Below are positions 9,088-16,997 of a stretch of 58,080 bases of DNA, in pieces. Within the stretch, counting starts at the first letter, position 1, and the number at the start of each line of letters is the position of its first letter. The DNA comes from GCA-2698665 sp038101125 (GTDB lineage Bacteria; Pseudomonadota; Gammaproteobacteria; GCA-002705445; GCA-002716945), in contig JAYNVZ010000003.1 in the NCBI GenBank assembly GCA_038101125.1, positions 1 to 58,080 on the forward strand, read 5' to 3'. The translations under genes and the position numbers were made by a program. The notes below the pieces were generated by a model. That model saw nothing but the letters and a program-made list of their open reading frames with translations. It was not told the origin of the DNA and did no database searches.

Positions 9088-9759
9088 ATGAAAGATTACA
9101 AAATAGCTCCATCTATTCTCTCTGCAGATTTTTCAAGACTTGGGGAAGATGTTGAAAAGGTTATAAATTCCGGCGCTGATATTATACATTTTGATGTCAT
9201 GGATAATCACTATGTTCCTAATTTGACATTTGGGCCGATGGTTTGCGCTGCATTAAGAGATTATGGTATAACTAGCCCGATTGATGTTCATCTTATGATC
9301 AAGCCAGTAGACCGGATCATTCCTGACTTTGCAAAAGCTGGTGCTGACTATATAACATTCCATCCAGAAGCTAGCGATCATATCGATAGAACAGTTGGCT
9401 TAATTAATGAGCATGATTGTAAAGCTGGAATAGTGCTAAATCCTGCAACGCCACTAAGTTATCTCGAACATTGTTTAAATAAATTAGACATGGTTTTATT
9501 AATGTCCGTAAATCCTGGTTTCCCGGGTCAAAAGTTTATTGAGGGAACATACAACAAGATTTCTTTAGTAAGAGAATTAATTGATAAAACTGGTAAAGAC
9601 ATAAGATTAGAGGTTGATGGAGGTATTAATTTGGATAATATTGCCAAAGTTGCCTCAGCAGGTGCCGATACATTTGTTGCAGGATCATCAATTTTTAATT
9701 CTAAAGATTATGAAAAAACAATAAAATCAATGAGAGATCTTTTGAGTCAAGTCTCATAA
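9088..9759 (+). CDS. rpe: Ribulose-phosphate 3-epimerase
   Basis: Interconverts ribulose 5-phosphate and xylulose 5-phosphate; 223 residues, a TIM barrel. Motifs are APSILSADFSRLGED, HFDVMDNHYVPNLTFGP (metal-binding His and catalytic Asp), HLMIKP, LLMSVNPGFPGQKF and EVDGGI with the second catalytic Asp. It precedes trpE by 12 bp, as in many gammaproteobacteria. The phosphoglycolate phosphatase gene gph, which often separates them, is missing here. Confidence 0.95.
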   Translation: MKDYKIAPSILSADFSRLGEDVEKVINSGADIIHFDVMDNHYVPNLTFGPMVCAALRDYGITSPIDVHLMIKPVDRIIPDFAKAGADYITFHPEASDHIDRTVGLINEHDCKAGIVLNPATPLSYLEHCLNKLDMVLLMSVNPGFPGQKFIEGTYNKISLVRELIDKTGKDIRLEVDGGINLDNIAKVASAGADTFVAGSSIFNSKDYEKTIKSMRDLLSQVS

Positions 9760-9771
9760 AATCTAGTATCA

Positions 9772-11256
9772 ATGACAGAGAAAGAGTTTATAGACTATAT
9801 TAATCAAGGGTATAATTTAATACCATTATCATTATCAATCAAAAATAGTAATATTGATCCAATTGATGTTTATGAGTTGTTATCTGATAAACCAAAAACG
9901 TATCTTTTTGAGTCTCTAGAGGGTAATAAAGATTGGAGTCGTTATACAATAATTGGTTTGCCATCGGATGAATATATTGAAATACATCATAATACAATTA
10001 ATCATTATAAGAATGATGATAAAATAAATTCTTTGGAGAGTAATGATCCAATTAGCTGGATTGAAGAATTTCAGGCTGGTTTTAAAGCCATACAAGATCC
10101 TGGCCTACCTAACTTTCAAGGAGGCTTGGTAGGATTTTTTGGTTTTGATACAATTCAATACTTTGAGCCAACATTAAATTTCAAACTTCAAGATGATCTC
10201 ATGAAGACACCAGATATTTGTTTGATGGTATCTAGGGAGATTCTAATCTTTGACAAAATTAATAATTTGATCCACATACTTGTATATGCTGATAATTCTA
10301 TAGAAAGCTATAAATCATGTTCAGAAAAGATTGAAGGTCTTAAAGAATATCTGATTAACTTTGAGTCAACAGGTTCTACAAATGATCCCTCTACCCAGGA
10401 TGTCGATATTAAAATTCATCATCATTTTGAGAAAAAAAAATTTATTAAATCTATAGATAAAATCAAAAGGTATATTGTTAACGGCGATGCTATGCAAGTG
10501 GTTCTATCTCAGAGAATGTCCCTTGATTTTCAGGGAAAGCCAATAAGTTTCTATCGTGAATTGCGAGAACTCAATCCATCTCCATATATGTATTATTTAA
10601 ACATGGGTGATTATTATATAGTCGGCTCATCACCAGAAATCTTAGTGAGGCTTGAAGATGGTTTAATTACAGTTAGACCTATAGCGGGAACAAGACCTCG
10701 AGGCATTAATGATAATCAGGATAGTCTTTTTGAAGAGGAGTTACTGAATGATCCAAAAGAGAAAGCAGAGCATCTAATGCTTATTGATTTAGGAAGAAAT
10801 GATGCTGGTAAAGTTTCAAAAATTGGGTCAATAAAATTAACCGATACAATGATTATTGAAAAATACTCTCATGTGATGCATATGGTTTCAAATGTAACAG
10901 GGGAGCTATCAAATAATCTTGGTATGATTGATGTTTTAAAATCAACTTTCCCTGCAGGGACTGTCTCTGGAGCACCCAAAATAAGAGCTATAGAGATTAT
11001 CTATGAGCAAGAAGATATCAGACGAGGTATATATGCTGGTGCGGTGGGATATTTAGGGTGGAACGGTAACATGGATACGGCCATAGCGATAAGAACATCT
11101 GTAATTAAAAATGATAAACTATACATTCAATGTGGAGCTGGAATAGTAAATGATTCTGTTGCAGAATTGGAGTGGGAAGAAACCATGAACAAGGGCAAAG
11201 CAATAATACAAGCATACAAGAATTTAAGGAAAAAAATATATGATACTAATGATTGA
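9772..11256 (+). CDS. trpE: Anthranilate synthase component I
   Basis: Large subunit converting chorismate and ammonia (supplied by TrpG) to anthranilate, the first step of tryptophan synthesis; 494 residues. The N-terminal domain has the YLFESLEG region corresponding to the LLES-type tryptophan-feedback site. The C-terminal chorismate-binding domain contains GDAMQVVLSQRM, VGSSPEILVRLEDG, PIAGTRPRG, DLGRNDAGKVS and PAGTVSGAPKIRA. It overlaps trpG by 17 bases. The 12 bp spacer from rpe leaves no room for an attenuator, so any tryptophan control must act upstream of rpe or at enzyme level. Confidence 0.95.
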   Translation: MTEKEFIDYINQGYNLIPLSLSIKNSNIDPIDVYELLSDKPKTYLFESLEGNKDWSRYTIIGLPSDEYIEIHHNTINHYKNDDKINSLESNDPISWIEEFQAGFKAIQDPGLPNFQGGLVGFFGFDTIQYFEPTLNFKLQDDLMKTPDICLMVSREILIFDKINNLIHILVYADNSIESYKSCSEKIEGLKEYLINFESTGSTNDPSTQDVDIKIHHHFEKKKFIKSIDKIKRYIVNGDAMQVVLSQRMSLDFQGKPISFYRELRELNPSPYMYYLNMGDYYIVGSSPEILVRLEDGLITVRPIAGTRPRGINDNQDSLFEEELLNDPKEKAEHLMLIDLGRNDAGKVSKIGSIKLTDTMIIEKYSHVMHMVSNVTGELSNNLGMIDVLKSTFPAGTVSGAPKIRAIEIIYEQEDIRRGIYAGAVGYLGWNGNMDTAIAIRTSVIKNDKLYIQCGAGIVNDSVAELEWEETMNKGKAIIQAYKNLRKKIYDTND

Positions 11257-11812
11257 TAATTATGACTCATTTACATATAACATAGTCCAGTACTTTGGAG
11301 AATTAGGTGAAAATCTTATAGTTTTTAGAAATGATCAAATAACTATAGACAAGATTATAGATTTGAAACCAGATAAAATAATTATTTCGCCAGGACCTTG
11401 TACTCCGAATGAAGCTGGAATATCCATTGATGTAGTTAAAAACTTTTATAAATCCACTCCAATACTGGGAGTATGTCTTGGACATCAGAGCATAGGGCAA
11501 GCTTTTGGTGGTAATATTATTTCAGCTAAAAAAATTATGCATGGTAAAATATCTCCCATAAAACATAATGATTCTAGAATGTATACTGATATTTCTAACC
11601 CCTTTAATGCAACCCGATATCATTCTTTGGTTATAGAGAGGCCATCCTTGCCTAACTGCTTAAATATAACTGCTTGGACGGAAGAAGATAATGATATTGA
11701 AATTATGGGCATAGAACATAAAGAATATCCAACATATGGCTTACAGTTTCATCCAGAGTCTATACTAACTACATCAGGTCATCAGTTATTAAAAAACTTT
11801 TTGGAAATATAA
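11240..11812 (+). CDS. trpG: Anthranilate synthase component II (glutamine amidotransferase)
   Basis: Class I glutamine amidotransferase of 190 residues supplying ammonia to TrpE. The nucleophile lies in GVCLGHQSIGQAFGG, and the catalytic His-Glu pair in GLQFHPES. ATG 11240 gives the usual start MILMIDNYDSFTYN; ATG 11249 is an alternative three codons later. In many bacteria the same protein also serves PabB in folate synthesis. Given the nearby folate genes and no second copy in the window, that is possible but not shown. Confidence 0.93.
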   Translation: MILMIDNYDSFTYNIVQYFGELGENLIVFRNDQITIDKIIDLKPDKIIISPGPCTPNEAGISIDVVKNFYKSTPILGVCLGHQSIGQAFGGNIISAKKIMHGKISPIKHNDSRMYTDISNPFNATRYHSLVIERPSLPNCLNITAWTEEDNDIEIMGIEHKEYPTYGLQFHPESILTTSGHQLLKNFLEI

Positions 11813-11814
11813 AA

Positions 11815-12837
11815 TTGTATATTGAGTTACTAGAAAAATTAAAAAATAATGAGAGTCTAACAAGGGGCGAGTCAAAGAGATTTATCGATTCTGTCTTCAC
11901 AGGAAAAATTCCAAGTTCTGTTTTAACAGAGTTTTTGATGTTATTAAACAAGAATGGTTTTGGCTCAGAAGAGCTGACAGGCTTTGCTATTTCCATGAGA
12001 GAAGCATCTAATAAGGTTGCTTTCAATAGAGAAGTAATTGATAACTGTGGTACTGGTGGCGATGGGCATGGCACTTTCAATATATCAACAACAGCTTCAT
12101 TAATAGCGGCATCAGTTGGAGTCTATGTTGCTAAACATGGGAACAAAGCAGTAACTAGTAGCTCTGGTAGTGCTGATATTTTAGAAGCATCAGGTATAAA
12201 TATTAATTTGTCCCCTGAACAGGTTTCACTCTGTTTAGAAAAAAATAATTTTGGATTTATGTATGCACCATTACATCATTTGTCTATGAAACATGTGGCA
12301 GAGTCAAGAAAAACCATATCTCCAGATAAAACTATATTTAATTTGTTAGGACCCTTAACAAATCCTGCTGGTGCTAGAAAGCAACTCATAGGTGTGTATT
12401 CAAAAAAGCTGATGCCAATGATGGCAGAAACCCTGGTGAATCTGGATGTTGAAAAAGCTATGATTGTCCATTCAAATGATGGTTTAGATGAGATAAGTAT
12501 TTTTGATGAGACAAATATTACTGAAATAAATGGAGATAAAATAAATAATTATACTTTGGACCCTAAAGATTACTTCGATTCAGATTATAAAATGTCGGAA
12601 ATAATAGTGAGTAATACTGAAGAGAGTTTAGATGTACTAAATAAAGTAATAGATAATGAGCCTGGAGCAGCCAGAGATATTTCTTTGATAAATGCAGCTG
12701 CGCTTATATATATTTCTGGTAAATCAAATACGATAGCAGATGCCCTCGATTTATGTAAGGATGCGTTAGAAACAAAGAAAGTCTATAATAAGTTAAAAAA
12801 CTTAATAAAATATACCAATTTATTTAAAGATGCTTGA
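11815..12837 (+). CDS. trpD: Anthranilate phosphoribosyltransferase
   Basis: Adds phosphoribose from PRPP to anthranilate; 340 residues. Motifs include the PRPP loop CGTGGDGHGTFNIST, KHGNKAVTSSSGSAD and NLLGPLTNPAGA. The reading frame offers a TTG start at 11815, with GGAA eight bases upstream. It gives the expected N-terminal helix, while the next ATG would delete it, so a TTG start is likely. It lies 2 bp behind trpG and overlaps trpC by 8 bases. Confidence 0.93.
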   Translation: MYIELLEKLKNNESLTRGESKRFIDSVFTGKIPSSVLTEFLMLLNKNGFGSEELTGFAISMREASNKVAFNREVIDNCGTGGDGHGTFNISTTASLIAASVGVYVAKHGNKAVTSSSGSADILEASGININLSPEQVSLCLEKNNFGFMYAPLHHLSMKHVAESRKTISPDKTIFNLLGPLTNPAGARKQLIGVYSKKLMPMMAETLVNLDVEKAMIVHSNDGLDEISIFDETNITEINGDKINNYTLDPKDYFDSDYKMSEIIVSNTEESLDVLNKVIDNEPGAARDISLINAAALIYISGKSNTIADALDLCKDALETKKVYNKLKNLIKYTNLFKDA

Positions 12838-13609
12838 TAAAATTATCCTTGATAAGACAGATGAAATTAAATTACTAAAGAGTAGTCAAAAACACAGCAT
12901 TGACGATCTATTATCTATGGAGTTCAACAAGCGAGATTTCTATAGCTCTTTAAAGAATAAAATAAATTTAGGTAAAAATGCAATAATTGCAGAATTAAAA
13001 AAACATTCACCTAGCAAAGGTGCTTTAAATGAAAATCTGGATATTGCAAACTTCGCTAAGCTTTATGAAGAATCTGGGGCTGCATGTATATCTGTTCTTA
13101 CTGATCAAAAATACTTTCATGGCGATATAAGTGATTTGATGACAGCTAAAGAGAATGTGAACATCCCTATTCTGAGAAAAGATTTTATATTAGATGAATC
13201 GCAAATTATTCAATCCAAGCTAATTGGTGCAGACTGTATATTATTAATCGTAGCTTGTTTATCTAAGGTACAATTTAATGAGCTTGTTGAAATCAGTCGT
13301 GAGCTGAACATAGAAATTCTAGTAGAAGTTCATGATAGAAAAGAATTAGATATTGCGTTAGAATCTAATTGTAAAATTATAGGAATTAATAACAGAAACC
13401 TTAAGACATTTGATGTTTCCATTGAAACAAGTATAGATCTAAGTGATTTTATAAAAGATGATGACGTTATAGTTATTAGCGAAAGTGGCATAAAGGATTT
13501 GGGTACTATCAAAATGTTAAATAGTAAAAATATTAACTCGTTTTTAATTGGCGAGAGTCTTATAAAGAGTAATAATCCAAGATCATTATTAAAAAAATTA
13601 GTTGGTTGA
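12830..13609 (+). CDS. trpC: Indole-3-glycerol-phosphate synthase
   Basis: Ring-closing decarboxylase of tryptophan synthesis, 259 residues, TIM barrel. Family motifs are IIAELKKHSPSKG (catalytic Glu and Lys), LTDQKYFHG, PILRKDFI (catalytic Lys), EVHDRKELD, IGINNRNLKTF and VISESGI. It is not fused to TrpF. trpF, trpB and trpA are absent from the window, as is usual where trpEGDC stands apart from trpFBA. Confidence 0.95.
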   Translation: MLDKIILDKTDEIKLLKSSQKHSIDDLLSMEFNKRDFYSSLKNKINLGKNAIIAELKKHSPSKGALNENLDIANFAKLYEESGAACISVLTDQKYFHGDISDLMTAKENVNIPILRKDFILDESQIIQSKLIGADCILLIVACLSKVQFNELVEISRELNIEILVEVHDRKELDIALESNCKIIGINNRNLKTFDVSIETSIDLSDFIKDDDVIVISESGIKDLGTIKMLNSKNINSFLIGESLIKSNNPRSLLKKLVG

Positions 13610-13610
13610 T

Positions 13611-13997
13611 ATGAAAAAAACATTAGGTATAAAACATTTGGCATTAAAGGTTAAGTATTTCAGAGAATGCTTGTCCTTCTATACTAACATAGTCGGTATG
13701 GAGATTGATTGGCAGCCTGATGATTCTAATGCTTATTTATCTAACGGAAAAGATAATCTGGCTCTACATGAAGATAAAAATCTTAATCTCGAATCTAGTG
13801 ATAATAGGCTAGATCATTTTGGCATTATGTTGACTGATAAGAATCATGTAGATGAATGGTATGATAAAGTACTAGCACTTGATATTGAAATATATAAAAA
13901 ACCACAAGATCATCGTGACGGATCAAGGAGTTTTTATTGTTATGATCCCGACAAAAATATATTGCAGTTTCTATGGCATCCGTCACTTAACAAATAA
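13611..13997 (+). CDS. VOC-family (glyoxalase/dioxygenase-fold) protein
   Basis: Small protein of 128 residues with a vicinal-oxygen-chelate fold: two beta-alpha-beta-beta-beta modules starting at GIKHLALKV and at LDHFGIMLTD, and a metal-ligand-like C-terminal strand YCYDPDKNILQFLWHP. Candidate ligands are His in the first strand, His in the second module and Glu or Gln near the end. The specific reaction is unknown; lyase, dioxygenase, fosfomycin-type and non-catalytic members all exist. ATG 13611, one base after trpC, is preferred to an upstream TTG at 13602. It occupies the slot between trpC and speD where Pseudomonas relatives carry crp/vfr. Confidence 0.75.
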   Translation: MKKTLGIKHLALKVKYFRECLSFYTNIVGMEIDWQPDDSNAYLSNGKDNLALHEDKNLNLESSDNRLDHFGIMLTDKNHVDEWYDKVLALDIEIYKKPQDHRDGSRSFYCYDPDKNILQFLWHPSLNK

Positions 13998-14746
13998 TGA
14001 TAAAAAAAATTAGTAACGTCAGTACAACTTTAATAGTAAATACCTATGATTGCTTCTATTATAGCGATGAACAGGACATTGCTAGCTGCCAAAATAAAAT
14101 ATCAAAAAAATATAATTCGACAGACTTGCTGGATATTTCTAGAAAAATATCACAAACCATACAAACTGAGATACTTCATGAGTCATCACACAATTTTGAA
14201 CCTTTTGGAGATAGTGGATCATTATTAATTCAAGCAGATCTTAAGTTATACAACTCTGCTACCTTGCATTTAAAGGAAAGCCACATAACTTTTCATACAT
14301 ATATAGAAGATATTTTTGAACATTTTGCTATTGTAAGGTTAGAATATCATATTTCATCTTGTTCAGATTCTAATGTATATAATGCACTTAAAGACATAGT
14401 CTTAAATAAAAATAATCATAATATTTTTCCTGATTTAGTTTCAGTTGATTTTATTAGAAGAGGTGCGAAATATGGAAACTCTTATAAAGATATTCTATAT
14501 GATACAAATACTTGGGGTTTTGAGAATTTTGATAAATATGAGATTTCTTCTGTTACCCAATCTTTGAATACAGAGCATCATACATTTCTTCTAGAGAAAG
14601 ATAGCATGGTTCAGAAATATCAATCAGAACATAATTTTTTCCCTATAGATAAAATCGAAGAACTAAGAAGCTTTCTATTATCTAGTTACAGTGATAGTTC
14701 AATAGATCTTAATACTTTTGACAAAAAATCTTCGAAAAATAGCTAA
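13997..14746 (+). CDS. speD: S-adenosylmethionine decarboxylase proenzyme (E. coli type)
   Basis: Pyruvoyl-dependent enzyme making decarboxylated S-adenosylmethionine for spermidine synthesis; 249 residues. It aligns by eye with E. coli SpeD at NTYDCFYY (NIYDICY), NFEPFGDSGSLLI, HLKESHITFHTY (HLDKSHICVHTY), the YHISSCS Cys region, VDFIRRGAKY and HTFLLEKD. The predicted self-cleavage and pyruvoyl-forming site is Glu94/Ser95, with Cys122 as the likely proton donor. Overall identity is low, so this is a divergent member. It overlaps the VOC gene by one base (TAATG). No spermidine synthase (speE) is present here. Proximity to coq7 matches Pseudomonas gene order. Confidence 0.85.
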   Translation: MIKKISNVSTTLIVNTYDCFYYSDEQDIASCQNKISKKYNSTDLLDISRKISQTIQTEILHESSHNFEPFGDSGSLLIQADLKLYNSATLHLKESHITFHTYIEDIFEHFAIVRLEYHISSCSDSNVYNALKDIVLNKNNHNIFPDLVSVDFIRRGAKYGNSYKDILYDTNTWGFENFDKYEISSVTQSLNTEHHTFLLEKDSMVQKYQSEHNFFPIDKIEELRSFLLSSYSDSSIDLNTFDKKSSKNS

Positions 14747-15375
14747 AATATCGATGTTAGCTTTTTCATAATTTTAGAAGATATATTCATACCGGTCTTT
14801 ATTGAATTTGGAATTTCATTTGACCCAATTCTTTTCACTGTATCACGATGTTTTTCTTCATCCTTGGATATTTTTTCCAGAAATTCTTTACTTCTAATAT
14901 CATTTGCGGGAAGCTGTTTCACAGATTCTTTTAGATGATCTGATACTTGTTTTTCAGTCTCTTCAATAAAACCTAATTTCCAATCATTTTCTTTTATACC
15001 GGCCACTGAACCAAGAACATAAGACGATAGATACCACAGGGGGTTCAAAATACTTGAGCTACCATTTAATTCTTTCAGCCTCAAGTTGCATAGTTTTAAA
15101 TGCTCATTTTCTTCATTACATATATCATATAATTTCATCTTTAGATTTTGATCTTTTGTATGAGCTGCTTGTCCTCTGTATAACCCTTGTGCACATATTT
15201 CGCCCATATGATTTATTCGCATTACCCTCTCAGATGCCTTTGATTCATCTTTAGACAAATTTACTTTATTTATACTAGATTTTTCAGGCATATTCCCTTT
15301 ATTGTATATACAGTCAACAGCATACTCTATTTCTTCTATCAAATTATCTAAGGGCGAATAATGTTTAATTTCCAT
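14743..15375 (-). CDS. coq7: Demethoxyubiquinone hydroxylase Coq7
   Basis: Di-iron monooxygenase hydroxylating C6 of the ubiquinone ring (2-polyprenyl-3-methyl-6-methoxy-1,4-benzoquinol); 210 residues. The carboxylate/His ligand set is visible: Glu59 in NHMGEICAQGLYRGQA, Glu89 and His92 in NEENEH, Glu in FIEETEKQVSDH, and DEEKH near the C terminus. In bacteria with Coq7 this enzyme replaces the flavoprotein UbiF, which bears on the two flavoprotein-like genes at 21920-24240. It overlaps speD tail to tail by 4 bases. Confidence 0.93.
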   Translation of the reverse strand: MEIKHYSPLDNLIEEIEYAVDCIYNKGNMPEKSSINKVNLSKDESKASERVMRINHMGEICAQGLYRGQAAHTKDQNLKMKLYDICNEENEHLKLCNLRLKELNGSSSILNPLWYLSSYVLGSVAGIKENDWKLGFIEETEKQVSDHLKESVKQLPANDIRSKEFLEKISKDEEKHRDTVKRIGSNEIPNSIKTGMNISSKIMKKLTSIF

Positions 15376-15430
15376 ATGTTTTATTTAAACATCTATCATC
15401 TAACCAATAAATAAGTTTTTTTATAAATTT

Positions 15431-15442
15431 CTTGTATACAAG
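15431..15442. promoter_or_regulatory. Palindrome in the rplM leader
   Basis: Perfect 12-base inverted repeat CTTGTATACAAG, 20 bases upstream of the preferred rplM ATG. In RNA it could form a 4 bp stem with a UAUA loop just ahead of the weak ribosome-binding region; in DNA it could be an operator. E. coli rplM-rpsI is autoregulated by L13 through its leader, but no resemblance to that structure was established. Confidence 0.3.
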
Positions 15443-15461
15443 CGGTGATATGCGTAAAATC

Positions 15462-15890
15462 ATGGATACTGTTGAAATGGATAAACATATGAATAATAAA
15501 GATTGGTACATAATAGATGCTGAAAAAGCCGTATTAGGCAGACTTGCTTCAAAAGTTGCAAGTATGCTCAAAGGAAAACATAAGCCAGCATATGCTCCTC
15601 ATGAAGATCATGGTGATTATGTAGTTGTTATTAATGCCAAGAACTTAAATGTTACCGGCAATAAAATGGAAGATAAGGTCTATTATAAGCATACCGGATA
15701 TATAGGTAATATGAAAAAACCTAACTTAGCTTCAGTTATGGAAAAAAATCCATCTTTCGTGGTAATGAATGCGGTCAAAGGGATGCTCCCAAAGAACCCG
15801 CTCGGAAGAAGCATGATCAAAAAGCTAAAAGTATATAATGATGAACATCATGATCATCATGCTCAAAAACCAAAAAAACTAGAGATTTAA
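15462..15890 (+). CDS. rplM: Ribosomal protein uL13
   Basis: Large-subunit ribosomal protein L13. From ATG 15462 it has 142 residues, exactly the E. coli length, with Trp15 in the same register (NNKDWYIIDAEKAVLGRLAS). Other landmarks are GKHKPAYAPHEDHGDYVVV, VTGNKMEDKVYYKHTGYIG, VKGMLPKNPLGRSM and the C-terminal HHAQKP. An ATG at 15450 (146 residues) has a weak GGTG upstream and cannot be excluded, since neither start has a strong Shine-Dalgarno. The partner gene rpsI follows after one base, the universal L13-S9 pair. Confidence 0.95.
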   Translation: MDTVEMDKHMNNKDWYIIDAEKAVLGRLASKVASMLKGKHKPAYAPHEDHGDYVVVINAKNLNVTGNKMEDKVYYKHTGYIGNMKKPNLASVMEKNPSFVVMNAVKGMLPKNPLGRSMIKKLKVYNDEHHDHHAQKPKKLEI

Positions 15891-15891
15891 T

Positions 15892-16278
15892 ATGTATAAA
15901 GCCTACGGAACAGGAAGAAGAAAAACATCAAGTGCAAGAGTGTACTTGAATGAGGGAACTGGTGCTATAACTATCAACTCGCGTGATGTAGATAATTTTG
16001 TGCAATCTAAAGCGTTGAAATCATATCTATTAGCTCCACTACAGAAGTCTCAATTAGAAGGCAAGATTGATTTGAAAATTAATGTTGCTGGCGGTGGGCC
16101 AAGCGGCCAAGTTGGAGCAATTGTACATGGGTTAACTAGAGCTCTTATAAAATATCAAAGCGACCTACTCCCCATCTTAAGAAGAGAAGGCTTCGTAACA
16201 AGAGATGCAAGAAAGGTAGAAAGAAAGAAAGTTGGTTTAAGAAAAGCTAGAAAAGCTACTCAATTCTCTAAAAGATAA
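15892..16278 (+). CDS. rpsI: Ribosomal protein uS9
   Basis: Small-subunit protein S9, 128 residues. Starts YGTGRRKTSSARVYL, with GGGPSGQVGAIVHGLTRALI in the core and the family C terminus KKVGLRKARKATQFSKR, whose basic tail reaches the ribosomal P site. It is co-transcribed with rplM (one-base gap). Its TAA abuts the rpiA stop on the opposite strand, with no terminator between them. Confidence 0.96.
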   Translation: MYKAYGTGRRKTSSARVYLNEGTGAITINSRDVDNFVQSKALKSYLLAPLQKSQLEGKIDLKINVAGGGPSGQVGAIVHGLTRALIKYQSDLLPILRREGFVTRDARKVERKKVGLRKARKATQFSKR

Positions 16279-16932
16279 TTACATATTTTTGATTCCATCA
16301 TCACCTGATATTAATAGGTTATCGGCGCCTCTCATTGCAAATAAACCGTTAGTTACTACCCCAGGTATATTATTAATTTTCTGCTCTAGCGCCATAGGTT
16401 CCAGTATTTCTAGTCCATGAACATCTAGAATTATATTGCCGTTATCAGTAATAAAATCATTTCTATATACCGGTCTACCACCCAATTTTATCATTTCAAG
16501 TGCCACCATACTCTGTGACATCTTGATAACTTCTATTGGTAATGGGAAGCTACCCAGCGTTTTAACATATTTACTGTCATCGATTAAACATAAAAACTTC
16601 TCACTAGAATTTGCAATTATTTTCTCTCGCGTCAAGGCACCGCCACCACCTTTGATTAGCTGTCTTTTATCATTAGACTCATCTGCGCCATCAATATAAA
16701 GCGGCAGCATACCTGATTCTCTTAATTCTATTACTCTTATTTTTTTTTCTTTTACCATTTTAGTGGTTAGTTCTGATGATGAGACTACAGCTTCTATTTT
16801 TGATTTTACAGTTTCAAGTTTATTTATTAACGCATGGACAGTAGTTCCAGAGCCTATTCCAATGATTTGTCCACTCTCAATATAATCTAAAGCAGCTTCC
16901 GCAACTTTATTTTTTTTTTGGTCCTGGTTCAT
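16279..16932 (-). CDS. rpiA: Ribose-5-phosphate isomerase A
   Basis: Interconverts ribose 5-phosphate and ribulose 5-phosphate; 217 residues. Motifs are GIGSGTTVHALI, VSSSELT, YIDGADESND (catalytic Asp region) and IKGGGGALTREKIIA (catalytic Glu). It is transcribed away from ilvA, sharing a 65 bp spacer with that gene, the usual rpiA/ilvA divergent pair of gammaproteobacteria. With tkt and rpe it completes the non-oxidative pentose-phosphate interconversions, apart from transaldolase. Confidence 0.95.
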   Translation of the reverse strand: MNQDQKKNKVAEAALDYIESGQIIGIGSGTTVHALINKLETVKSKIEAVVSSSELTTKMVKEKKIRVIELRESGMLPLYIDGADESNDKRQLIKGGGGALTREKIIANSSEKFLCLIDDSKYVKTLGSFPLPIEVIKMSQSMVALEMIKLGGRPVYRNDFITDNGNIILDVHGLEILEPMALEQKINNIPGVVTNGLFAMRGADNLLISGDDGIKNM

Positions 16933-16997
16933 AATTGCTATTTTCCACTAAGTTATATTAATATATGCTGTTATTATACATTATACATAGGCGTCAT

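Noticed and set aside
9760..9771. Trp attenuator or leader peptide before trpE
   Set aside because: Only 12 bases separate rpe and trpE; no Trp-rich leader or alternative hairpins can fit.
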